64,000 nucleotides of DNA from positions 1-64,000 of the forward strand of contig NZ_VEGH01000013.1 of NCBI RefSeq assembly GCF_007679345.1. Direction: 5' to 3'. The stretch comes from Cellulosimicrobium cellulans. Its GTDB lineage: Bacteria > Actinomycetota > Actinomycetes > Actinomycetales > Cellulomonadaceae. Position numbers and translations under genes: made by a program. Below the pieces are notes generated by a model. It ran no database searches. It was not told the DNA's origin and worked only from the letters and a program-made list of their open reading frames with translations. Below, piece after piece: positions 1 to 7,506 of this stretch (its first letter is position 1; each line of letters begins with the position of its first letter).

Positions 1-635
1 GACCGGCGCGCCGGCGCGGCGGCAGCGGCCGGCGCGGCGGCAGCGGCCTCGACGGCCGGCGCGGGCGCGGCGACGGCCTCGGCGGCGGCCGGTGCGGCCT
101 CGACGGCCGGGGTCGCGGGGACGGGCTCGGCGTCCACGACCGGCGCGGTCTCGGCGGCCGCCGGCTCCGCGGGCGCGGCCACGGTGCGGGTCGCCCGGCG
201 GCGCTTCGGGGCGGCGGGCGCCTCCACGGCGCTCACGGGCGCGGCGGCGTCGGCGGTCGCGGCGGCGGCGTCCGCACCGGGCGTCCCGGCGGCGGTCGCG
301 TCACCGGCGGCGGCGTCGTCCTGCCCGGTGGCGGCCTCGGCGGCGGCCGCCTCGGCCGCCTTCTGCGCCGCGGTCTTGCGCGGTGCCCGGCGCCGGACCG
401 GCTTGGCGGGCGCCTCGTCGGCCGCGGCGGCGTCGGCCGTCCCGGCGTCCGCGGGCGCGGCCCCGTCGGCGACGCTGAAGTCCAGGGTCTCGGCCGCGGG
501 GTCCGCGGCCTTGGCGGCCCGCGTGGCACGGGTCCGGGTGGTGCGCTTGCGGGGCGCGGCGGCGGCCTCGACGGGCGCCTCACCGCCCGTCTGCGCTGCG
601 GTGGTGGTGCTGTCCGAGGTGTTGTCGAGCGTCAC
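1..635 (-). CDS. N-terminal part of probable ribonuclease E/G (partial)
   Basis: The reading frame starts with GTG at 635, reads MTLDNTSDSTTTAAQTGG and runs off the left edge of the window, so only about 211 residues are visible. AGGAG lies 8 bases upstream of the GTG. What is visible is low-complexity: Ala/Pro-rich stretches broken by basic clusters such as KRRRATRTVAAP and VRRRAPRKTAAQKAA. Actinobacterial RNase E/G proteins commonly carry such an extension before the S1 and catalytic domains, but no catalytic part is inside the window. The product name therefore rests on the style of the N-terminus. Another protein with an Ala/Lys/Arg-rich N-terminal tail (for example an IF-2-like protein) cannot be excluded. 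Confidence 0.5.
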   Translation of the reverse strand, partial: MTLDNTSDSTTTAAQTGGEAPVEAAAAPRKRTTRTRATRAAKAADPAAETLDFSVADGAAPADAGTADAAAADEAPAKPVRRRAPRKTAAQKAAEAAAAEAATGQDDAAAGDATAAGTPGADAAAATADAAAPVSAVEAPAAPKRRRATRTVAAPAEPAAAETAPVVDAEPVPATPAVEAAPAAAEAVAAPAPAVEAAAAAPAAAAAPARR

Positions 636-932
636 GCGCGGTGCTCCTGCACGCCCGGGTACGCCGGCCACACGCTCGGCGCCCGTCGGGCTGTCGGTTC
701 GTCGCTCGCGGATCCGCGGCGACGGAAGTCGTCGGTGTCGGCCGCTGCACGGGCGATCGGCGCCATCGCCTGCCTGGCGGCACGATCCCCTGGGTCGGGG
801 TCGGCCGGCCGGCGGCGCCTGGCTAGCGCGATGCGCTGGTGCGGCGAGCACGGTGGCGCCCGGGGTGTGTGGATCCCGGGAGACCGGAGCCAGTATCGCA
901 CAGAGGTCGCGCGGACGTGCGGTAGGTCACGC

Positions 933-950
933 TCGTGAACCGAGTCACAA
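933..950. promoter_or_regulatory. Rex-type operator 1 upstream of cydABDC
   Basis: The sequence TCGTGAACCGAGTCACAA matches the Rex (redox-sensing NADH/NAD+ repressor) consensus TTGTGAANNNNTTCACAA at 12 of 14 defined positions. In Streptomyces, Rex represses cydABCD, so the position upstream of cydA fits. Assignment is by eye; no rex gene is in the window. Confidence 0.65.
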
Positions 951-973
951 CGAGACGACATCACGTCAGATCG

Positions 974-988
974 CGGGACCTTTGTCCT
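974..988. promoter_or_regulatory. DevR/DosR-like box between the two Rex sites
   Basis: CGGGACCTTTGTCCT contains the dyad GGAC-CTTT-GTCC and resembles the core of the DevR (dormancy) box, GGGACTWWAGTCCC. The outer positions of the 20-base consensus match poorly. A DevS-like kinase and a DevR-like regulator are encoded downstream at 7491-9419 and 11378-12061, which makes the resemblance worth testing. Confidence 0.35.
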
Positions 989-992
989 ACGC

Positions 993-1010
993 TTGTGAAC
1001 CGAGGCGCAA
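993..1010. promoter_or_regulatory. Rex-type operator 2 upstream of cydABDC
   Basis: TTGTGAACCGAGGCGCAA matches the Rex consensus at 11 of 14 defined positions, with a perfect left arm. It lies exactly 60 bases after site 1, and the two share GTGAACCGAG, so they look like a duplicated operator. Confidence 0.6.
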
Positions 1011-1105
1011 TACCGTCGACGAACGGTCCTGACCTGGGCCGTTCGACCCCCCGAGTCAGCCGCGCCCCCATCACCACTCGCCTCAGCACCTGGACGGACA
1101 TCCTC

Positions 1106-2590
1106 GTGGAAGCCCTCGACCTGGCACGCTGGCAGTTCGGTGTCACCACCGTCTACCACTTCATCTTCGTCCCGCTGACGATCGGCCTCACCCCGCTCGT
1201 CGCGATCATGCAGACCATCTGGTACCGCACCGGCAACGAGACCTGGCTCCGCCTCACCAAGTTCTTCGGCAAGCTCATGCTGATCAACTTCGCGATCGGC
1301 GTGGCCACCGGCATCGTGCAGGAGTTCCAGTTCGGCATGAACTGGTCCGAGTACTCCCGGTTCGTCGGCGACGTCTTCGGCGCCCCGCTGGCCATGGAGG
1401 CCCTCGCCGCCTTCTTCGTGGAGTCGACGTTCCTCGGCCTGTGGATCTTCGGCTGGGACAAGCTCCCGAAGAAGATCCACCTCGCCACGATCTGGGCCGT
1501 CGCCATCGCGACCAACCTCTCCGCCTACTTCATCCTCGCCGCGAACTCGTGGATGCAGCACCCGGTCGGCACGACGTTCAACACCGAGACCGGCCGCGCG
1601 GAGATGACCGACATCGTCGCGGTGCTCACCAACAGCACGCTGCTGGCGGCGTTCCCCCACACCGTCACGGCCGCGTTCCTCACCGCCGGCACCTTCGTCG
1701 CGGGCATCGCCGCCTGGTGGATGGTCCGGCTCGTGCGCAACGGCGACAGCGAGAAGGCCCGCACGGTCTACCGCCCGGCCGTCCTGCTCGGCGTGTTCAC
1801 CATGCTCGTCTCGGGCGTCGGCCTCGGCATCACCGGTCACGCGCAGGGCCAGCTCATGTTCGAGCAGCAGCCCACCAAGATGGCCGCCGCGGAGGCGCTC
1901 TGCGAGACCGAGGACGGCGCGGCCTTCTCGATCCTCGCGATCGGCGACCTCACCAACAACTGCGACGGCGTCGCGCACCTCATCAGCATCCCGGGCCTGA
2001 CCTCGTTCCTCGCGAACAACGACTTCACGTCGCGCATCGAGGGCGTCAACGACCTGCAGGAGCGCTACGAGGAGCAGTACGGCGAGGGCGTCAACTACAT
2101 CCCCGACCTCACCGTCACCTACTGGGCGTTCCGCCTGATGATCGGCCTGGCGATCGGCTCGGTGGCGCTCGCGCTCGCCGCGCTGTGGTTCACCCGCAAG
2201 GGCCGGGTCTCGGACAGCAAGTGGCTCGCCCGCATCGCGATCTGGGCCATCCCGACCCCGTTCCTCGCGTCGTCGTTCGGCTGGATCTTCACGGAGATGG
2301 GCCGTCAGCCGTGGGTCGTGTACCCGAACCCGACCGGCGTGGACGGCGTCTGGCTGCTCACCGAGCGCGGCGTGTCCGAGGTCGTGAGCCCGACCACCGT
2401 CGTCATCTCGATGGTCGCCTTCACGCTCGTCTACGGCGTCCTGGCCGTGTTCTGGTTCCGCCTCATGAAGCGGTACGCCGTCGAGGGCGTCGCGGACACC
2501 GAGAGGGACTACAGCCCGGACAACCCCGACAACCAGCCCGACCCCGGCGACCCCGACGCGGCCGAGCGCCCGCTGTCGTTCGCGTACTGA
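1106..2590 (+). CDS. cydA: Cytochrome bd ubiquinol/menaquinol oxidase subunit I
   Basis: Subunit I of the high-affinity terminal oxidase of the plasma membrane; it oxidises quinol and carries the hemes. The 494-residue length fits short-Q-loop CydA. Landmarks match the family: His18 (heme b595 ligand), Glu98 in MEALAAFF, His185 (heme b558) in FPHTVTAAF, the Q-loop segment QQPTKMAAAEA near 255-265, and Met398 (second b558 ligand) in FTEMGRQPW. GTG at 1106 was chosen because the product then begins EALDLARWQFG as other CydA proteins do; the frame is open back to 935 but only through operator sequence. The Shine-Dalgarno is weak. First gene of cydABDC, probably repressed by Rex. Confidence 0.95.
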   Translation: MEALDLARWQFGVTTVYHFIFVPLTIGLTPLVAIMQTIWYRTGNETWLRLTKFFGKLMLINFAIGVATGIVQEFQFGMNWSEYSRFVGDVFGAPLAMEALAAFFVESTFLGLWIFGWDKLPKKIHLATIWAVAIATNLSAYFILAANSWMQHPVGTTFNTETGRAEMTDIVAVLTNSTLLAAFPHTVTAAFLTAGTFVAGIAAWWMVRLVRNGDSEKARTVYRPAVLLGVFTMLVSGVGLGITGHAQGQLMFEQQPTKMAAAEALCETEDGAAFSILAIGDLTNNCDGVAHLISIPGLTSFLANNDFTSRIEGVNDLQERYEEQYGEGVNYIPDLTVTYWAFRLMIGLAIGSVALALAALWFTRKGRVSDSKWLARIAIWAIPTPFLASSFGWIFTEMGRQPWVVYPNPTGVDGVWLLTERGVSEVVSPTTVVISMVAFTLVYGVLAVFWFRLMKRYAVEGVADTERDYSPDNPDNQPDPGDPDAAERPLSFAY

Positions 2591-2602
2591 GAGGAGGCGG
2601 TC

Positions 2603-3685
2603 ATGGATCTCCCCGTCATCTGGTTCCTGCTGATCGCGGTCCTCTGGACCGGCTACCTCGTGCTCGAGGGCTTCGACTTCGGCGTCGGCATGCTGCTGCC
2701 GTTCCTCGGCCGCAAGGACAAGGACCGCCGGGTCATGATCAACACCATCGGACCCGTCTGGGACGGCAACGAGGTGTGGCTGCTCACCGCCGGCGGCGCG
2801 ACCTTCGCGGCGTTCCCCGAGTGGTACGCCACGCTCTTCTCCGGCTTCTACCTCCCGCTGCTGCTCATCCTGGTGGGCCTGATCCTGCGGATCGTGTCGT
2901 TCGAGTGGCGCGGCAAGATCAACACCGACCAGTGGCGACGGTGGGCGGACCGCGGCATCATGCTCGGCTCCTACCTCCCCGCGTTCCTCTGGGGCTGCGC
3001 GTTCGCCAACCTGGTGCGCGGCGTCGAGCTCGACGCGAACCACCAGTACGTCGGCGGGTTCTGGGCGCTGCTCACCCCGTTCTGCCTCCTCGGCGGCGCG
3101 GTGACGATGCTGCTGTTCCTCACCCACGGCGCCGTCTTCCTGGCGCTCAAGACGTCCGGCGAGATGCGCGAGCGGGCCGGCGCGCTGGCCGCGAGGCTGG
3201 CCCCGATCACCCTCGGCGTCACGGCGGCGTGGGCGATCTGGGCGCAGGTGGCCTACTCGGTGGCCTGGACCTGGGCCGTCGTGGCCGTCGCGGCGGCCGC
3301 CCTGGTCGCCGTGGTCGTGACGACCCGGGCGCGTCGCGAGGGCTGGGCGTTCGTCTGGTCCGCCGTCGTCATCGTCGCGGCCGTCGTGCTGATCTTCGGC
3401 TCGATGTACCCGGACGTCATGCCGGCGTTCGACCCGGCGAACTCGCTGACCATCTGGAACGCGTCGTCGACGGACTACACGCTGACGATCATGACCTGGG
3501 TGGCCGTGATCCTGACGCCCGTGGTCCTGCTCTACCAGGGCTGGACCTACTGGGTGTTCCGCAAGCGCATCTCCGCCGAGCACATCCCGGAGCACACCGG
3601 CCTGACGTTCGCCGCGGTGACGGCGAAGACCGGCGCGTCCACCGGGCACGGCGGGACCTCCCCCGACGGCTCGACCCGGGCCTGA
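2603..3685 (+). CDS. cydB: Cytochrome bd oxidase subunit II
   Basis: Integral membrane partner of CydA, 360 residues. The start is well placed, with GAGGAGG just upstream of ATG at 2603 and 12 bases after cydA. The N-terminus shows the family's first helix and conserved loop, GFDFGVGMLLP followed by GPVWDGNEVW and FSGFYLPLL. About eight hydrophobic segments can be seen. The C-terminal tail after KRISAEHIPE is hydrophilic and Gly/Ser/Thr-rich. Co-transcribed with cydA and followed after 15 bases by cydD. Confidence 0.95.
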   Translation: MDLPVIWFLLIAVLWTGYLVLEGFDFGVGMLLPFLGRKDKDRRVMINTIGPVWDGNEVWLLTAGGATFAAFPEWYATLFSGFYLPLLLILVGLILRIVSFEWRGKINTDQWRRWADRGIMLGSYLPAFLWGCAFANLVRGVELDANHQYVGGFWALLTPFCLLGGAVTMLLFLTHGAVFLALKTSGEMRERAGALAARLAPITLGVTAAWAIWAQVAYSVAWTWAVVAVAAAALVAVVVTTRARREGWAFVWSAVVIVAAVVLIFGSMYPDVMPAFDPANSLTIWNASSTDYTLTIMTWVAVILTPVVLLYQGWTYWVFRKRISAEHIPEHTGLTFAAVTAKTGASTGHGGTSPDGSTRA

Positions 3686-3700
3686 GGGACGATCGACCGC

Positions 3701-5548
3701 GTGAAGCCGCTCGACCCGCGCCTGCTCCGGTACGCCCGCGCCGCCCGGGGGTACCTGGCCCTGACGGTCGCCCTGGGCATCGTCACGGCCGGCCTGGTCA
3801 TCGCCCAGGCCGTCCTGCTGGCGCAGGTGCTCGCCGCCGCCGCCCACGACGGGGCCACGCTGCCCGACCTGCTCCCGCGGGTCGGGTGGCTGGCCGTCGT
3901 CGTGGCGGCGCGCGCGCTCGCCGTGGGGGTCCAGGAGCGCTACGCGCACCGGGCGGCGACCCGCGCGGTCGCCGAGCTCCGGGAGCAGGTCGTGGCCCGC
4001 GCCGCCGCGCTCGGCCCGCGCTGGCTGGCCGAGGGCGAGGGCGCGCGGGTGGTCACGCTCGCGACGCGAGGGCTGGACGCCCTCGAGCCCTACTTCGTGA
4101 AGTACCTGCCGCAGCTCGTGCTGTCGGCCACCGTCACCCCCGCCGTCCTGGTCGTGATCCTCGGCCTCGACTGGGTGTCGGCCGCGATCGCCGCCGGCAC
4201 CATCCCGCTGGTGCCGATCTTCATGGTCCTCATCGGGCAGCTGACCCAGGGACGCTCCGAGCGCAGCCTGCGCGTCATGCAGCGGCTCGGCTCGCAGGTG
4301 CTGGACCTGGTCGCCGGTCTGACCACCCTGCGCGCGTTCGGGCGCGAGCGCGGCCCCGCCAAGCGGGTGCAGGCGCTGGGCGACGCCCACCGCCGGGCCA
4401 CGATGGGCACCCTGCGGATCGCCTTCCTGTCGGGCATGGTCCTGGAGCTGCTCACCACCCTCGCCGTCGCCCTGGTGGCTGTCGGCATCGGGCTGCGCCT
4501 GGTGTACGGCCACCTCGACCTCACCACCGGGCTGGCCGTGCTCGTGCTCGCCCCCGAGGTGTACTTCCCGCTGCGTCAGGTCGGCGCCCAGTTCCACGCG
4601 TCCACCGACGGGGTGGCCGCCGCCGACCAGGTCTTCCGGGTGCTGGAGACGCCGGTCCCCGCCGCGGGCACCGCCCCCGCCCCCGACCTGCGCCGCGCGA
4701 CCGTGCGGCTGCGCGGGGTCACCGTGCGGGCGCCGGGCCGGGACCTGCTCGCGCCCGCCGGCCTGGACCTCGACCTGGCCCCCGGGCGCACCGTCGCCGT
4801 CACCGGGCCGAGCGGCGCCGGCAAGTCCACGACCGTCGACGTGCTGCTCGGCCTGCTGCGCCCCGACTCCGGGTCCGTCGAGCTGGTCGACGCCGTCGGC
4901 CGCGCCACCGCGCTCGCCGACGTCGACCCCGACACCTACTGGCGGCAGGTCGCCTGGCTGCCGCAGCGGCCCGTCCTCGACCCCGCCTCGGTCGGCCGGC
5001 TGGTCGCCGGCGCCGAGGACGCCGAGCTCGACCCCGCCGCCCGGGCGCGCCGCGACGAGGCCGCCGCGCTGACCGGGCTCGACGAGGTCGTCGCGGGGCT
5101 CCCCGACGGCTGGGACAGCGACCTCGGCCGCGGCGGCGCCGGGCTCAGCGTGGGCCAGCGGCAGCGCGTCGCGCTCACCCGGGCCCTGCTGTCCGACGCG
5201 CCGCTGGTCGTCCTCGACGAGCCCACCGCGCACCTCGACGCCGCCGGCGAGCGCGTCGTGCTCGCGACCGTGCGGGCGCTGAAGGACGCCGGACGGACCG
5301 TGCTGCTGGTGGCGCACCGGCCCTCGCTCGTCGCGCTGGCCGACGACGTGGTGGCGGTGCGGTCCGCGCCGCTGCCCGCCGGCGACGGGCCGGACGCCGG
5401 CCCCGGGGCCTCCCCCGCCGCCCGCGCCGCCGTCGCCCGCCTCGGCGCCGCGGAGTCCGCCCTCGTCGGCACGGCCGGCGTCTCCGGCACGGCCGCCGGC
5501 ACCCCCGTCGATCCGACCGCCCCGATCCCCGCGGAGGGCGACCGATGA
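3701..5548 (+). CDS. cydD: CydD, ABC half-transporter needed for cytochrome bd assembly
   Basis: One half of the heterodimeric CydDC exporter, which moves glutathione/cysteine-type thiols (and is linked to heme) and is required to assemble cytochrome bd. Of 615 residues the first ~310 are a six-helix ABC exporter membrane domain and the rest a nucleotide-binding domain: Walker A GPSGAGKST near 369, signature LSVGQRQRVALTRALL near 482, Walker B VVLDEPTAHLD. GTG at 3701 begins MKPLDPRLLRY. The tail after about residue 560 is an Ala/Pro-rich extension. The stop overlaps the cydC start (ATGA), as expected for subunits made together. Confidence 0.93.
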   Translation: MKPLDPRLLRYARAARGYLALTVALGIVTAGLVIAQAVLLAQVLAAAAHDGATLPDLLPRVGWLAVVVAARALAVGVQERYAHRAATRAVAELREQVVARAAALGPRWLAEGEGARVVTLATRGLDALEPYFVKYLPQLVLSATVTPAVLVVILGLDWVSAAIAAGTIPLVPIFMVLIGQLTQGRSERSLRVMQRLGSQVLDLVAGLTTLRAFGRERGPAKRVQALGDAHRRATMGTLRIAFLSGMVLELLTTLAVALVAVGIGLRLVYGHLDLTTGLAVLVLAPEVYFPLRQVGAQFHASTDGVAAADQVFRVLETPVPAAGTAPAPDLRRATVRLRGVTVRAPGRDLLAPAGLDLDLAPGRTVAVTGPSGAGKSTTVDVLLGLLRPDSGSVELVDAVGRATALADVDPDTYWRQVAWLPQRPVLDPASVGRLVAGAEDAELDPAARARRDEAAALTGLDEVVAGLPDGWDSDLGRGGAGLSVGQRQRVALTRALLSDAPLVVLDEPTAHLDAAGERVVLATVRALKDAGRTVLLVAHRPSLVALADDVVAVRSAPLPAGDGPDAGPGASPAARAAVARLGAAESALVGTAGVSGTAAGTPVDPTAPIPAEGDR

Positions 5549-7506
5549 GCACCGCGACCACCGAGCCGCAGCCCGCGGAGGCCCGCCCGGTCGCCGCAGG
5601 CACCGCTCCAGGCCGCGGCACCCTGGCCCGGCGCCTCGCCGCCGACCCGCTGTGGCGCGCGGTCCGGCTGCTCGACGTCGCCCCGCGCCGCGCCGTCCTC
5701 GCGGTGGTGCTGGGCGTGCTCGCGCTGGGCTCCGCGGTGGCCCTGGCCGCCGTGTCCGCGTGGCTGATCACCCGAGCCGCGCAGATGCCGCCCGTGCTCG
5801 AGCTCTCCGTCGCGACCGTCGCCGTCCGCGCGTTCGGCATCGGCCGCGGGCTGTTCCGCTACCTGGAGCGGCTGGTCTCGCACGACATCGCGCTGCGGGG
5901 CATGGCGCGGCTCCGCACGACCCTGTACGAGCGGCTGGCCGCCGGACGGCCGGGCGCGACGCTCGGCCTGCGGCGTGGCGACCTCCTCGCCCGGGTGGGC
6001 GCGGACGTGGACGCGGTCGGCGACGTGGTCGTGCGCGGCCTGCTGCCCGCCGCCGTCGCCGCCGCGCTCGGGCTGGGCACGTCGATCGCGATGGGGCTGT
6101 TCCTGCCCGCGGCCGGGTTGGCGCTCGCCGCGTGCCTGGTGCTCGCGGGCGTGGTCGCCCCGTGGCTCGCCCAGCGGGCCGCCCGGACCACGGAGCAGCG
6201 CGCCGCGGCCGCCCGCGCCGAGATGGCCGCCACGTCCCTCGGGCTGCTGGAGGACGCCGGCCCGCTCGCGGTCCAGGGCCGCACCGGCGCCGAGCTCGCC
6301 CGGCTGCGGGCCGCCGACGCGGACCTCGCCCGGGCCACCGACCGCGGCGCCGGGCCCGCCGCCCTCGCCGCAGGGCTGGGCAACCTCGCGGTCGGCCTCG
6401 CCGTGCTCGTCGCGCTGCTCGTCGGCGTCCCGGCGCTGGCGGCGGGCCGGATCGCCGAGGTCGACCTCGCGGTGATCGTGCTGACCCCGCTGGCCGCCTT
6501 CGAGGCGACCAGCGTGCTGCCCGCCGCCGCGATCCAGCTGCACCGATCGCGCGCCGCGGCTGCCCGGCTGATGGCGGTGCTCGACGACGCGGCGACCCCC
6601 GACGAGGTCGGCCCCTCGCCCGTCCCCGCCACCGCTGCCGGCCCCCGCACCCCCGCCGCGCCCACCACCCCCGCCGCGCCCACCTCCCCCGGCGGGTCCG
6701 CGTGCCCCCGCCTCACCGCGCGGGGCCTCGCCGTCGGCTGGCCCGGCCGCGCGCCCGTGGTGACCGGTCTCGACCTCGACCTGTCCCCCGGCCGCAGCGT
6801 CGCCGTCGTCGGCCCCTCGGGCGTCGGCAAGACCACCCTGCTGCTGACCCTCGCCGGCTTCCTCCCCCCGCGCGGCGGCGAGCTGCTGCTCGACGGCATC
6901 CCGCTCACCGACGTCGACCCGACCGTCCGGCTGGCGCGCCTGGCGCTCACCACGGAGGACGCGCACGTCTTCGAGACCACCCTGCTCGAGAACCTGCGGG
7001 TCGCCCGCGGCGACGCGACCGCGGAGGACGCCCGCGCCGCGCTCGTCCGCGCCGGGCTCGGCGACTGGCTCGCCGGCCTGCCCGACGGCGTGGACACCGC
7101 ACTGGGGCCGGACGCCCGGAGCGTGTCCGGCGGCGAGCGTCGCCGCCTGCTGCTGGCCCGCTCGCTGCTCGCGACGGCGCCGCTGCTGCTGGTCGACGAG
7201 CCGGCCGAGCACCTCGACCCGGAGACGGCCGACCGCCTCGTCGGGGACCTCCTGGCCGCCCCCCGGACCGCCGGGGCCGCACCCGCGGCCGGCGACGGAC
7301 CGGGCGACCGCGCCCGCGGCGTCCTCGTCGTGACCCACCGCCTCGCGCCCCTGGCCGCGGCCGACGAGGTCGTGGTCCTCCGGGACGGCCGGGTCGCGGC
7401 ACGCGGGTCGCACGCGCACCTGCTGGCCACCGACGCCCAGTACGGTGAGTCGCACGCCAGCGAGCAGGACGAGGGTGGGACGACGAGCACATGGCCGACG
7501 AGCTGA
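5545..7506 (+). CDS. cydC: CydC, ABC half-transporter needed for cytochrome bd assembly
   Basis: Second half of the CydDC exporter, 653 residues. An Ala-rich N-terminus is followed by a six-helix membrane domain (about 45-340) containing RAFGIGRGLFRYLERLVSHD, the usual CydC signature. A Pro/Ala/Thr-rich linker with PAAPTTPAAPTSP lies near 355-390. The nucleotide-binding domain has Walker A GPSGVGKTT near 423, signature SGGERRRLLLARSLL near 526 and Walker B LLLVDEPAEHLD. The start overlaps the cydD stop by 4 bases and the 3' end overlaps the kinase gene by 16 bases, so the kinase probably shares this transcript. Confidence 0.92.
   Translation: MSTATTEPQPAEARPVAAGTAPGRGTLARRLAADPLWRAVRLLDVAPRRAVLAVVLGVLALGSAVALAAVSAWLITRAAQMPPVLELSVATVAVRAFGIGRGLFRYLERLVSHDIALRGMARLRTTLYERLAAGRPGATLGLRRGDLLARVGADVDAVGDVVVRGLLPAAVAAALGLGTSIAMGLFLPAAGLALAACLVLAGVVAPWLAQRAARTTEQRAAAARAEMAATSLGLLEDAGPLAVQGRTGAELARLRAADADLARATDRGAGPAALAAGLGNLAVGLAVLVALLVGVPALAAGRIAEVDLAVIVLTPLAAFEATSVLPAAAIQLHRSRAAAARLMAVLDDAATPDEVGPSPVPATAAGPRTPAAPTTPAAPTSPGGSACPRLTARGLAVGWPGRAPVVTGLDLDLSPGRSVAVVGPSGVGKTTLLLTLAGFLPPRGGELLLDGIPLTDVDPTVRLARLALTTEDAHVFETTLLENLRVARGDATAEDARAALVRAGLGDWLAGLPDGVDTALGPDARSVSGGERRRLLLARSLLATAPLLLVDEPAEHLDPETADRLVGDLLAAPRTAGAAPAAGDGPGDRARGVLVVTHRLAPLAAADEVVVLRDGRVAARGSHAHLLATDAQYGESHASEQDEGGTTSTWPTS

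Larger units (their letters stand above)
636..1105. promoter_or_regulatory. Divergent control region between the RNase E/G-like gene and cydA (no gene)
   Basis: This 470-base stretch has no convincing gene. The right half holds the regulatory signals described separately: two Rex-like operators 60 bases apart, a DevR-like box, and a 7-bp inverted repeat at 1020-1045 (CGAACGG/CCGTTCG, 12-base loop) that could form a hairpin in the cyd leader. The part next to the minus-strand gene contains its ribosome binding site. A plus-strand frame can be extended upstream of cydA to 935, but it crosses the operators and encodes nothing resembling CydA. Confidence 0.7.

Noticed and set aside
935..1105. Longer cydA starting at 935
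   Set aside because: The extra 57 residues cross both Rex-like operators and do not resemble CydA; GTG at 1106 gives the family N-terminus.
632..5317. A 1561-residue open frame on the minus strand across cydABD
   Set aside because: It is antisense to well-supported cyd genes and low in sequence complexity; an effect of high GC. The same applies to other very long frames, such as those at 1441-5544, 5859-9530 and 56197-62757.
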